Part shown: piece by piece, positions 16,737-24,189 of the stretch
Numbering within the stretch: the stretch's first letter is position 1
How the letters are laid out: the number at the start of each line of letters is the position of its first letter
NCBI GenBank assembly: GCA_945875935.1
Contig: CAMCNE010000017.1
Span: 1 to 30,412 of the forward strand
Source of the DNA: Bordetella parapertussis
GTDB lineage: Bacteria > Pseudomonadota > Gammaproteobacteria > Burkholderiales > Burkholderiaceae_C
Reading direction: 5' to 3'
Length of the DNA stretch: 30,412 bases
Notes under the pieces: generated by a model
Told to the model about the DNA's origin: nothing
The model's input: the letters and a program-made list of their open reading frames with translations, nothing else
Databases searched by the model: none
Program-made: the position numbers and the translations under genes

Positions 16737-18905
16737 TCAGGCCTTGAGGTAGTCGGCGCGCCCGCCCAGCCAGCGCAGCGCGTGGCGTTCAGCGGCCTGC
16801 GGGTGGCGCTCGAGCATGGTCAGGGCGGCTGCGCGCGCCAGCTGCAACAGGCGCAGATCGTCGTTCAGATCGGCAAAGCGCAGCAGCGCCGCGCCCGACT
16901 GCCGCGCGCCCAAAAATTCGCCGGGCCCGCGGATCTCGAGGTCGCGCCGGGCGATCTCGAAGCCGTCGGTGGTCTCGGCCATGGCCTTCAGGCGCGCCTT
17001 GCCGGTGTCCGACAGCGGCGACGCGTACAGCAGCACACACGCGCTGGCGGCGACACCCCGACCGACGCGCCCGCGCAGCTGGTGAAGCTGGCTCAGACCG
17101 AAACGCTCGGCATGCTCGATCACCATCAGGCTGGCGTTGGGCACGTCCACGCCGACTTCAATCACCGTGGTGCTGACCAGCACCGAGGTCTCGCCGGCGG
17201 TGAACTTCGCCATCGCCGCAGCCTTGTCGGCCGGCTTCATGCGCCCGTGCAGCAGCGCCACGCCCACGCCGGGCAGCGCTTCGGACAGCGCCTGGTGCGT
17301 GTCGATCACGTTTTGCAGCTCGAGCTTGTCGGCGGCGCCCGCTCGTGCCGGTGCAGCATCGCCCTCGTCGGCCGATTCCTCGATCAGCGGGCACACCCAG
17401 TAGGCCTGCCGGCCCTCGGCCACCGCGTCGCGGATGCGCGCGACCACCGCGTCGCGCTTGCCGTGGTCGAACAGCTTGGTGACGATGGGTGTGCGCCCGG
17501 GCGGCAGCTCGTCGATGGTGCTGATGTCGAGGTCGGCGTAGACCGTCATCGCCAGCGTGCGCGGGATCGGGGTGGCGCTCATCATGAGGAGATGGGGTTC
17601 CAGCGAAGCTGGAGCCCCATCGTCCGCCACGAGTTTCTGGCGTAGCGCAAGGCGCTGAGCCACGCCGAAGCGGTGTTGCTCGTCGACGATGGCCAGCCCG
17701 AGCCGCGCGAACTGCACGTCGTCCTGGATCACCGCGTGCGTGCCCACCACCAAACCCGCCTCGCCCGAGGCGATGCGTTCGAGCATGTCGCGCCGGGTGC
17801 GCCCCTTGCGGCTGCCGCTCAGCCAGGCGGTGGTGATGCCCAGCGGCGCCAGCCAGCCGACCAGCTTGGCGAAATGCTGCTCTGCCAGGATCTCGGTGGG
17901 CGCCATGAGCGCGCACTGCCAGCCGTTGTGGATGGCGATGGCTGCGGCCAGCGCGGCCACCACGGTCTTGCCCGAGCCCACGTCGCCTTGCAGCAGCCGG
18001 TGCATCGGCACGGTGGTGATGGCATCGCCGTCCACGCTGGCGCGCTGCAAGTCGGCAGCGATTTCCTCGACCACGCGGCGCTGCGCGCCGGTCAGCGCAA
18101 ACGGCAGTGCGGCCAGCAACTGTTCGTGCAGCCCGCCGGCGGCCACCGTAAAGCGCGGCGCGCGCTGCTGGTCGCGATCGCGCTTGGCTTGCAGGCGCGA
18201 CAGCTGTTGCGCGAGCAGCTCCTCAAACTTCAGCCGCTGCCACGCCGGGTGCTGCGGGTCTTCGAGCGTGGACAGTGGCAGCTGAGCCGGCGGCTGGTGC
18301 AGCAGATGCAGCGCTTCGCGCAGCGTGGCCAAGCCGGATGGCAGCAGCTCGGCGGGCACGGTTTCCGACAGATCCGCACGCTGCAGCGCCGAGCTCACCG
18401 CGCGGCGCAGATAGGCCTGCGGCAAGGCCGCGCTCGTCGGGTAGACCGGCGTGAGCGCGGTGGCCAGGGGTGTCGCGGCATCGACCGCCTTGAACACCGG
18501 GTGCACCATCTCGCGGCCGAAAAAGCCGCCGCGCACTTCGCCGCGCACGCGCACGCGTTGCCCTTCGGCCAGCGTCTTCTGATGCGATGGGTAAAAGTGC
18601 AAAAAGCGCAGCAGCAAGGTGTCGCCCGCATCGTCGGCGAGCGTGACCAGCAGCTGGCGGCGCGAGCGCAGTTGCACCTCGCAGCGCTGCACCACACCTT
18701 CGACCTGCGCGGCCTGACCATCGCGCGTGGCGGCGATCGGCGTGAGCCGGGTTTCATCTTCGTAGCGCAGCGGCAGGTGCAGCGCGAGGTCGATGTCGCG
18801 GCGCAAGCCAAGTTTTTCCATCGCGCGCTGCGGGCCCGACGGCGCCTTGGCCTTCGCCACAACGGTGGCTGCGCGCTCGGTGGGGGGCGACATGCGGCTG
18901 GGCAT
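16737..18905 (-). CDS. recG: ATP-dependent DNA helicase RecG
   Basis: A ~722-residue superfamily 2 helicase that reverses stalled forks and branch-migrates junctions. The wedge (OB) domain occupies roughly residues 40-150. Helicase motifs are GDVGSGKT (about 307-314), DEQHRFG (408-414), MSATPIPRT (about 442-450), VSTTVIEVGVDVPNAS, and QLRGRVGRG near the C-terminus. ATGs at 18905 and 18893 and a GTG at 18932 are possible starts; none has a good ribosome site, so the N-terminal ~14 residues are uncertain. Just before motif III, a 31-base palindrome (17591-17621) encodes DGAPASLEPH, in a loop that varies between RecG proteins. It is divergent from queA with only ~36 bases between, and is followed by oxyR. 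Confidence 0.95.
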   Translation of the reverse strand: MPSRMSPPTERAATVVAKAKAPSGPQRAMEKLGLRRDIDLALHLPLRYEDETRLTPIAATRDGQAAQVEGVVQRCEVQLRSRRQLLVTLADDAGDTLLLRFLHFYPSHQKTLAEGQRVRVRGEVRGGFFGREMVHPVFKAVDAATPLATALTPVYPTSAALPQAYLRRAVSSALQRADLSETVPAELLPSGLATLREALHLLHQPPAQLPLSTLEDPQHPAWQRLKFEELLAQQLSRLQAKRDRDQQRAPRFTVAAGGLHEQLLAALPFALTGAQRRVVEEIAADLQRASVDGDAITTVPMHRLLQGDVGSGKTVVAALAAAIAIHNGWQCALMAPTEILAEQHFAKLVGWLAPLGITTAWLSGSRKGRTRRDMLERIASGEAGLVVGTHAVIQDDVQFARLGLAIVDEQHRFGVAQRLALRQKLVADDGAPASLEPHLLMMSATPIPRTLAMTVYADLDISTIDELPPGRTPIVTKLFDHGKRDAVVARIRDAVAEGRQAYWVCPLIEESADEGDAAPARAGAADKLELQNVIDTHQALSEALPGVGVALLHGRMKPADKAAAMAKFTAGETSVLVSTTVIEVGVDVPNASLMVIEHAERFGLSQLHQLRGRVGRGVAASACVLLYASPLSDTGKARLKAMAETTDGFEIARRDLEIRGPGEFLGARQSGAALLRFADLNDDLRLLQLARAAALTMLERHPQAAERHALRWLGGRADYLKA
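17591..17621. repeat. 31-base near-perfect palindrome inside recG
   Basis: Two 14-base arms (left starting GATGGGG, right ending CCCCATC) pair with 13 of 14 matches around a 3-base loop. The plus-strand centre is GCGAAGC, a sequence known to form an unusually stable DNA mini-hairpin. The element is in frame and encodes ten residues (about 429-438) in the variable loop before helicase motif III, so it does not disrupt recG. Its form suggests a small mobile palindrome (REP-like or similar) captured in a coding region, but no second copy was noticed in the window. Confidence 0.7.
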
Positions 18906-18941
18906 CGGTACATTCTGACCGCAGCTATCCACGCCTTGAAC

Positions 18942-20057
18942 ATGAACCCCCCCGTCGATTCAGCCCCCCGTACCGCGCACACGCTCAGCGATTTCGATTT
19001 CGAGCTGCCCGCCGAGCTGATCGCGCAGCACCCCGCAGCCGAGCGCAGCGCCTCGCGGCTGCTCGACGGCCGTGGCCCCGTGCCGGCCGATCGGGTGTTT
19101 CGTGATCTGCCCGATCTGCTCCAGCCCGGCGACCTGCTGGTGTTCAACGACACGCGCGTGATCAAGGCGCGGCTGCTCGGCGTGAAGGCCACTGGCGGGC
19201 AGGTCGAAGCGCTTGTCGAGCGGGTGTTGTCGGGCGATGAGGTGCTGATGCACCTGCGCGCGAGCAAGTCGCCCAAACCCGGGCAGCGCGTGCGCTTTGC
19301 GCGCAGCGTGGAGGCGGCCGTGGCCGCGGGCGACGACAGCTTCGAAGCCGAAGTTCTCGGCCGTGCCGGCCCCGAGGACTCGCTGTTTCACCTGCGCTTT
19401 CCGGGCGAGCCGCACGCGCTGCTCGAGCGCTTCGGCCACGTGCCGCTGCCGCCGTACATCACCCATGCGGACGACGCCGACGACGAGCGGCGCTACCAGA
19501 CGGTGTTTGCCGCGCGACCGGGTGCGGTGGCCGCGCCCACGGCCGCGCTGCATTTCGACGTGGCGCTGCTGGCCGAGCTGGGCTTGCGTGGCATCGACCA
19601 CGCCCGCGTCACGCTGCACGTGGGCGCGGGCACCTTTCAGCCGGTGCGCTGCGACAACCTGGCCGAGCACCGCATGCACAGCGAATGGTTCGAGGTCGGC
19701 GCCGAAGCACTCGACGCGGTGGCGCGCACCCGCGCCCGGGACGGCCGCGTGGTGGCGGTGGGCACCACCAGCTTGCGCGCGCTCGAATCCGCAGCGGTGT
19801 CAGGACAGTTGCGTGCCGGCACGGGCGACACCGACATCTTCATCACGCCGGGTTATCGCTTTCGGGTGGTCGATGCGCTGGTTACCAACTTTCACCTGCC
19901 GTGCAGCACGCTGATGATGCTGGTCAGCGCGCTGGCCGGACACGCTCATGTGATGAGCTTGTACCGCCACGCCATCGAGCAGCGCTATCGCTTTTTCAGC
20001 TACGGCGACGCGATGCTGCTCGAGGCAGCACCCGGGGTGTCGGGGCAGCGGGTCTGA
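18942..20057 (+). CDS. queA: S-adenosylmethionine:tRNA ribosyltransferase-isomerase QueA
   Basis: A 371-residue QueA, which moves the ribosyl part of S-adenosylmethionine onto 7-aminomethyl-7-deazaguanine in tRNA to form epoxyqueuosine. Recognisable parts are FDFELPAELIAQHPA, DLLVFNDTRVIKARL, FGHVPLPPYI, RYQTVFA...PGAVAAPTAALHF, VTLHVGAGTFQPVR, HRMHSEWFEV, VGTTSLRALES and VTNFHLPCSTLMMLVSA. It is 15-20 residues longer than E. coli QueA, through an N-terminal extension and a short tail. The ATG at 18942 gives that extension; no shorter ATG fits before the core. The last 58 bases overlap the end of the convergent glycosyltransferase gene. tgt, acting one step earlier in the pathway, lies 1.6 kb on. 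Confidence 0.96.
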   Translation: MNPPVDSAPRTAHTLSDFDFELPAELIAQHPAAERSASRLLDGRGPVPADRVFRDLPDLLQPGDLLVFNDTRVIKARLLGVKATGGQVEALVERVLSGDEVLMHLRASKSPKPGQRVRFARSVEAAVAAGDDSFEAEVLGRAGPEDSLFHLRFPGEPHALLERFGHVPLPPYITHADDADDERRYQTVFAARPGAVAAPTAALHFDVALLAELGLRGIDHARVTLHVGAGTFQPVRCDNLAEHRMHSEWFEVGAEALDAVARTRARDGRVVAVGTTSLRALESAAVSGQLRAGTGDTDIFITPGYRFRVVDALVTNFHLPCSTLMMLVSALAGHAHVMSLYRHAIEQRYRFFSYGDAMLLEAAPGVSGQRV

Positions 20058-21574
20058 CCGCACAGGCGCTCGCAGAACTTGCAGCCCGTCATCGGCAGCC
20101 AAGCCGGTATGCCGTAGAAGCGGCGGTTGATTTCGGCGAGCACGCCGTCTTTGTAGGCCTCGTACCGAAAGCCCTTGCCTTCGACCGCGTAGAAGGTGAG
20201 CGCGTCTTGCTTGAAGGTGAGCAGCTCGATCGAATCGAAGTACGGCCGGTAGCTTTCGAAGTCGAACGGCGAGGTGTGGATGACGCGGATCGTGCGGCCC
20301 TGATAGACGCTGAAATCGACGAGCTGATCGTCTTGCCGCGAGTGGTGGCGCCCGACACCGAACACCGGCACGTAGCGGCGCAACGCGTAGCCGTAGGTCG
20401 ACGCCGGCGTGAACGCATGGGCCATCAGCACCACGCCGGGCGCGTCGACCTGCTGGAGCATCTCGGTGGTGCGCACCCCGCGCACGATGCCGTCGTATTG
20501 CTTGGTGCCTTCCCAGGCGGACAGCGGCGTGAGCGCCACCGCGCCCACCGCCAGCACGTGCAGCCCCGTCAGCACCGCCAGCCCCAGCGCGCACAGCTTC
20601 AGCCGATGGGCAGGCAGCCCGAAGGCCAGCAGCGCGAAGCCAAACGGGTAGAACGACAGCACCCAGTGCAGCCCGATCGTCTTCAGCGGCGACAGCAGCG
20701 CAAAGAACAGCAGCGGCACGAGCGCCAGGCAAGCCAGCAGCTTGTGCGAGCGGATCGCTTCGCCGAGTGCGCTACGGTGCTTCCAGCTCAGCCACACCGC
20801 CACTGGCGAGATCATGTAGACCATCATCGCCACATAGGTGGCCGGCTTGGTCAGGTTCAGCTCTTCGCCGCTGTTGCGATTGATCAGGTTGAACATGATG
20901 TTCGGCCAGCAATGCCCCATGTTCCAGGCGATGTTGATGGCCGGCCCGGGCAGCGAGCACAGCAGCAACAGCGCCAACGCCGCCAGCCGTTCGCGTCGGA
21001 AGGCGACGAAGTACACCAGGTAGGCCAGCCCCAGCACCACCGCAAAGTACTTCGACAGGAAAGCCGCGCCCAGAAAAAGCCCCGACAAGGCATAAAGCCC
21101 CCAGGCGCGGCCATCGAGCGAGGGCCTGCGATCGGCCACCAGCAAGCAGCACGCCGAGGCCATCGACCAGAAGATCAGCGGCGTGTCGGTGGTGATGAGT
21201 GCGGCCAGCCAGTTCAGGGGTGCCAGCCAGAACAGCAGCACCGCCCACATCGCACGCGTTCGGTTCACCGGTGCCAGCGCCCACCACAGCATGCCGCCCA
21301 TCAACGTGGGCAGCAGCACCACCGGCAGGCGGATCGCCCAAGTGGTGTCTCCCAGCAGCCAGCGCATCGCCGCGATCAGCCAGCCCACCATCGGCGGGTG
21401 GTCGGAGTAGCCCCAGGCGGGGTAGACGCCCCACCAGTAGAAAAAGGCCTCGTCGCCGGTGATGGGCAGCGCGACCGAGATCCACAGCCGCAGTGCCAGC
21501 GAGGCCCCTGCCGTGATCCACAGCCAGAGCGGCAGCGTGTTCGGTGCGGTTGCGGGTGAGTGCGAAGGCGTCAT
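20000..21574 (-). CDS. Membrane glycosyltransferase, GT39/ArnT-like (PMT_2) family
   Basis: A 524-residue polytopic membrane protein with many hydrophobic helices up to about residue 370 and a soluble C-terminal part. The first loop has the catalytic acidic motif GDEAFFYWW (40-48) and SDHPPMVGW (57-65), typical of GT-C enzymes that use polyprenyl-phosphate sugars (ArnT and PMT_2 families). The acceptor may be lipid A, another glycan or a protein and cannot be told from sequence. The extreme C-terminus has four cysteines at about 498, 501, 505 and 510 (C-x2-C-x3-C-x4-C), unusual for the family. The upstream frame is open but the ATG at 21574 fits the first helix. Its 3' end overlaps queA by 58 bases, and it is divergent from tgt with 58 bases between. 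Confidence 0.85.
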   Translation of the reverse strand: MTPSHSPATAPNTLPLWLWITAGASLALRLWISVALPITGDEAFFYWWGVYPAWGYSDHPPMVGWLIAAMRWLLGDTTWAIRLPVVLLPTLMGGMLWWALAPVNRTRAMWAVLLFWLAPLNWLAALITTDTPLIFWSMASACCLLVADRRPSLDGRAWGLYALSGLFLGAAFLSKYFAVVLGLAYLVYFVAFRRERLAALALLLLCSLPGPAINIAWNMGHCWPNIMFNLINRNSGEELNLTKPATYVAMMVYMISPVAVWLSWKHRSALGEAIRSHKLLACLALVPLLFFALLSPLKTIGLHWVLSFYPFGFALLAFGLPAHRLKLCALGLAVLTGLHVLAVGAVALTPLSAWEGTKQYDGIVRGVRTTEMLQQVDAPGVVLMAHAFTPASTYGYALRRYVPVFGVGRHHSRQDDQLVDFSVYQGRTIRVIHTSPFDFESYRPYFDSIELLTFKQDALTFYAVEGKGFRYEAYKDGVLAEINRRFYGIPAWLPMTGCKFCERLCGQTRCPDTPGAASSSIASP

Positions 21575-21632
21575 CTGGGTCAAGTCGAGGGAACCATTCG
21601 AGGATAACGGCGCGCCCCGTGACAATCGCCGC

Positions 21633-22763
21633 ATGCTGAATTTCGAGTTGCTCACCACCGAGGGTGCGGCGCGCCGCGGCCGTCTCACGCTCAACCACGG
21701 CGTTGTCGAGACGCCGGTCTTCATGCCCGTGGGCACCTACGGCACCGTCAAGGGCGTGATGCCCAGCGCGCTCGAGACCATGGGCGCGCAGATCATCCTG
21801 GGCAACACCTTCCACCTGTGGATGCGCCCGGGGCTCGACGTGCTCGAGCAGTTCGGCGGCCTGCACCGCTTTGAGCGCTGGGAGCGTCCCATCCTCACCG
21901 ACAGCGGCGGCTTTCAGGTCTGGAGCCTGGGCGACACCCGCAAGATCACCGAAGAAGGCGTGCGCTTTTCGTCACCGGTCAACGGCGACAAGTTGTTCAT
22001 GACGCCCGAGGTGAGCATGCAGATCCAGCGCGCGCTCAATTCCGACATCGTCATGCAGTTCGACGAGTGCACGCCCTACGACACCGCCGGGCGCATCACC
22101 ACCGAGTCCGAGGCGCGCCGCTCGATGGAGCTCAGCTTGCGCTGGGCGCGCCGCTGCGTCGACGAGTTCGTGCGAGGCGAGAACCCCAACGCGCTGTTCG
22201 GCATCGTGCAAGGCGGCATGTTCGAAGGCCTGCGCGACGAGTCGCTCGCCAGCCTGGCCGAACTCGACCTGCCGGGCTACGCCATCGGTGGCTTGAGCGT
22301 GGGCGAGCCCAAGGAAGACATGCTGCGCGTGCTGAATCACACCGCGCCGAAACTGCCTGCGCACAAGCCGCGCTACCTGATGGGCGTGGGCACGCCCGAG
22401 GATCTGATCGATGGCGTATCCGCTGGCATCGACATGTTCGACTGCGTCATGCCCACGCGCAACGCGCGCAACGGCCACCTGTTCACCCGCTTTGGCGACT
22501 TGCGGCTGCGCAACTCGCGCTACAAGAACGACGAGCGGCCGATCGACGAGACCTGCAGCTGCCAGGCTTGCGCCGGTGGCTTCAGCCGAGCGTATTTGCA
22601 CCACCTCGAGCGCTGCGGCGAGATGCTCGCACCCATGCTGGCCAGCATCCACAACCTGCACTACTACGTGAACCTGATGCGCGAAGTGCGCGAGGCGCTC
22701 GACGCGGGTCGCTTCGCCGAGTTCGTCGCGCAGTTCAAGGCCGACCGCGCACGCGGGGTCTAG
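21633..22763 (+). CDS. tgt: tRNA-guanine transglycosylase
   Basis: A 376-residue bacterial TGT, which swaps guanine-34 of GUN-anticodon tRNAs for the queuosine precursor preQ1. The general-acid Asp is in LTDSGGFQVWSL (D90). The nucleophile is probably the first Asp of GIDMFDCVMPTRNARNG (near 267). The zinc site is C308, C310, C313 and H340, matching the E. coli spacing with one extra residue. Product feeds QueA, encoded just upstream beyond the opposite-strand glycosyltransferase. The yajC-secD-secF genes that often follow tgt are not present; a toxin-antitoxin module lies there instead. tgt and the toxin gene share the palindrome CTAG as their stop codons. Confidence 0.97.
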   Translation: MLNFELLTTEGAARRGRLTLNHGVVETPVFMPVGTYGTVKGVMPSALETMGAQIILGNTFHLWMRPGLDVLEQFGGLHRFERWERPILTDSGGFQVWSLGDTRKITEEGVRFSSPVNGDKLFMTPEVSMQIQRALNSDIVMQFDECTPYDTAGRITTESEARRSMELSLRWARRCVDEFVRGENPNALFGIVQGGMFEGLRDESLASLAELDLPGYAIGGLSVGEPKEDMLRVLNHTAPKLPAHKPRYLMGVGTPEDLIDGVSAGIDMFDCVMPTRNARNGHLFTRFGDLRLRNSRYKNDERPIDETCSCQACAGGFSRAYLHHLERCGEMLAPMLASIHNLHYYVNLMREVREALDAGRFAEFVAQFKADRARGV

Positions 22764-23179
22764 CGCTGGGCTGGCGGGTCGCCAACGGGAGCGCTGTGGT
22801 GGCGGATCCAGTCGGCGAAGGCGTCTTCATCGATGTCACTGGCGGCCATGGCCAGCATGGTCATCACGCAATCGGTGTCGCTGGCTGTCAGCTGCGAACC
22901 GTTGAGCGCCAGAAACAACTCGACGGCGACGAACGCCGTGCGCTTGTTGCCATCGATGAACGGATGGTTCTTCGCCAAGCCGTATCCGTAGGCCGCGGCC
23001 AGCGCGGCGACATCGGGGGTGCCGTAGGCGGCCAGCTGCATCGGCCGCGCCAGTGCGGACTCGAGCAGGCCTTCGTCGCGCGTGCCCATGCCGCCGCCAT
23101 GCTCAGACAGCTGTTCTTCGTGAATCGCGCGGATCACCACCGCATCGATCCAGACCCATGGCTCGTTCGTTGCCGTCAT
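22760..23179 (-). CDS. Doc (death-on-curing)/Fic family toxin
   Basis: A 139-residue Fic-fold protein of the Doc subfamily. The active-site motif is HPFIDGNKRT at 72-81. The Lys in NKRT is the Doc signature (Fic AMP-transferases have GNGR), and Doc of phage P1 phosphorylates EF-Tu with it; the Gly at 77, where P1 Doc has Ala, is shared with Fic proteins. The N-terminal part IHEEQLSEHGG and the GLLESALARP helix are usual for chromosomal Doc proteins. It lies 7 bases after an AbrB-type antitoxin gene on the same strand, so the two form a type II toxin-antitoxin operon. The stop overlaps the tgt stop. Activity and target are inferred from the family. Confidence 0.9.
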   Translation of the reverse strand: MTATNEPWVWIDAVVIRAIHEEQLSEHGGGMGTRDEGLLESALARPMQLAAYGTPDVAALAAAYGYGLAKNHPFIDGNKRTAFVAVELFLALNGSQLTASDTDCVMTMLAMAASDIDEDAFADWIRHHSAPVGDPPAQR

Positions 23180-23186
23180 CGCGAGC

Positions 23187-23411
23187 TCACTTGGCCAGTT
23201 CGTGGAGCACGTTGCGGCGCTTGCGCATGATGTCGCGAGCAGCCGCCATCTGCGCTTCGAAGGTCGGGTCGTGGGGCGTCAGGCGAATGCCGTCGGCGCT
23301 GTCGGTCAGGTAGACGACGTCACCTTTTTCCAGATTCAACCGCGCCAGCACCTCCTTGGGCAGGATCACGCCCACCGAGTTGCCGATCTGGGTGAGTTTG
23401 AGTGAGTGCAT
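23187..23411 (-). CDS. AbrB/MazE-type antitoxin of the Doc toxin
   Basis: A 74-residue protein. Residues 1-47 form a SpoVT/AbrB (MazE-like) swapped-hairpin DNA-binding domain, with the signature LTQIGNSVGVILPKEVLARLNLEKGDVV. The remaining charged segment (about 48-74) would bind and silence the toxin. It precedes the doc gene by 7 bases, the normal antitoxin-first order. Such antitoxins usually repress their own operon; an AT-rich palindromic patch just upstream (23426-23442) is a fitting operator. The pairing of AbrB-type antitoxin with Doc, in place of Phd, is known in databases. Confidence 0.9.
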   Translation of the reverse strand: MHSLKLTQIGNSVGVILPKEVLARLNLEKGDVVYLTDSADGIRLTPHDPTFEAQMAAARDIMRKRRNVLHELAK

Positions 23412-23425
23412 GGCGGGGCTCCGAA

Positions 23426-23442
23426 GTTATAACAATCGTTAT
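23426..23442 (-). promoter_or_regulatory. AT-rich palindromic patch, candidate promoter/operator of the toxin-antitoxin operon
   Basis: The perfect 8-base palindrome GTTATAAC (23426-23433) overlaps a 14-base imperfect palindrome ATAACAATCGTTAT (12 of 14 positions symmetric), 15 bases upstream of the antitoxin ATG. On the minus strand TATAAC matches five of six bases of a -10 box. This is the most AT-rich spot in the region. Autorepression by the AbrB-type antitoxin here is inferred from how such operons usually work. Confidence 0.5.
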
Positions 23443-23477
23443 TTTAGGCTGGCGGCGCCCGCCCGCGCCCCGGGAAT

Positions 23478-24158
23478 TCACCAAAACGCCCAGTTCCCCG
23501 TCATCACCACCCACACCCCCAGCACGCCGTTGGTGACCGCGTGCGCGATCACCGGCACCCACAGCTTGCCGGTGCGCCAGTACAGCCAGGCGTAGGCCAG
23601 ACCGGCCACCACGGCGCCCAGCCACAGCGTGTGGGCCAGGGTGAACACGAAGGTCGACAGCACGACGGCGCGCAGGCCCACGCTTTGCGGCACCACCGAC
23701 TCGAAAGTGGCGTTCTCGAGCCAGCGCATCAGGAACGAGCGCCAAAACAGCTCTTCCATCACCGGCACCAGCAGCGCCGCGCCCACCCAGCGCACCGCGA
23801 TCAGCGACCACATCGGCTGGCCCTGCGCGTCGAGCGGCACGAAGCCGGCGGTGGGTTCGCCCACGCGCATCCACGGCGCGTCGAGCGAGATCCACAGCGC
23901 AAACACCACCAGCCCCACGACGACCGCCAGCAGCGCTTCGCGCGCGTCGGGCCACACCTGCGCGGCCAGCTCGCCATATTCGCGCCACCACAGCGCCAGC
24001 AGCGCGCCGACGACCGTCACGGTGATGCCGTAGACCCAGCGCGGGTCGATGCCCGCTGAGCCGTCGGCCGGCAAGGCGCCGCGCAGCGCCAGCAGCGCCA
24101 TGAACACGGCAAACGGGATCACGCGCAGCCAGGCGGCGCGGCTCAGGTTGGCAATCAT
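23478..24158 (-). CDS. CPBP-family membrane protease, PEP-CTERM-associated CAAX-protease type
   Basis: A 226-residue polytopic membrane protein of the CPBP (CAAX/Rce1-like) family. The catalytic motifs are EELFWR (E135, E136, R140), a second-motif His at 176 (FTLAHTLW) and the third motif HAVTN (H206, N210). The C-terminal end, ...GLAYAWLYWRTGKLW...GVWVVMTGNWAFW, resembles from memory the CAAX-protease-like family that occurs with exosortase/PEP-CTERM surface protein sorting. No exosortase or PEP-CTERM protein gene is in the window, so that link is inference. It begins 31 bases after the CoA-transferase gene on the same strand. It ends 66 bases before the antitoxin start, with no gene between. 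Confidence 0.85.
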   Translation of the reverse strand: MIANLSRAAWLRVIPFAVFMALLALRGALPADGSAGIDPRWVYGITVTVVGALLALWWREYGELAAQVWPDAREALLAVVVGLVVFALWISLDAPWMRVGEPTAGFVPLDAQGQPMWSLIAVRWVGAALLVPVMEELFWRSFLMRWLENATFESVVPQSVGLRAVVLSTFVFTLAHTLWLGAVVAGLAYAWLYWRTGKLWVPVIAHAVTNGVLGVWVVMTGNWAFW

Positions 24159-24189
24159 GGGGTGACTTTCGTGATGCGCCGACGCACGC

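Noticed and set aside
17673..18941. In-frame upstream extension of queA by over 400 codons
   Set aside because: The extension runs antisense through recG. QueA family similarity begins just after the ATG at 18942.
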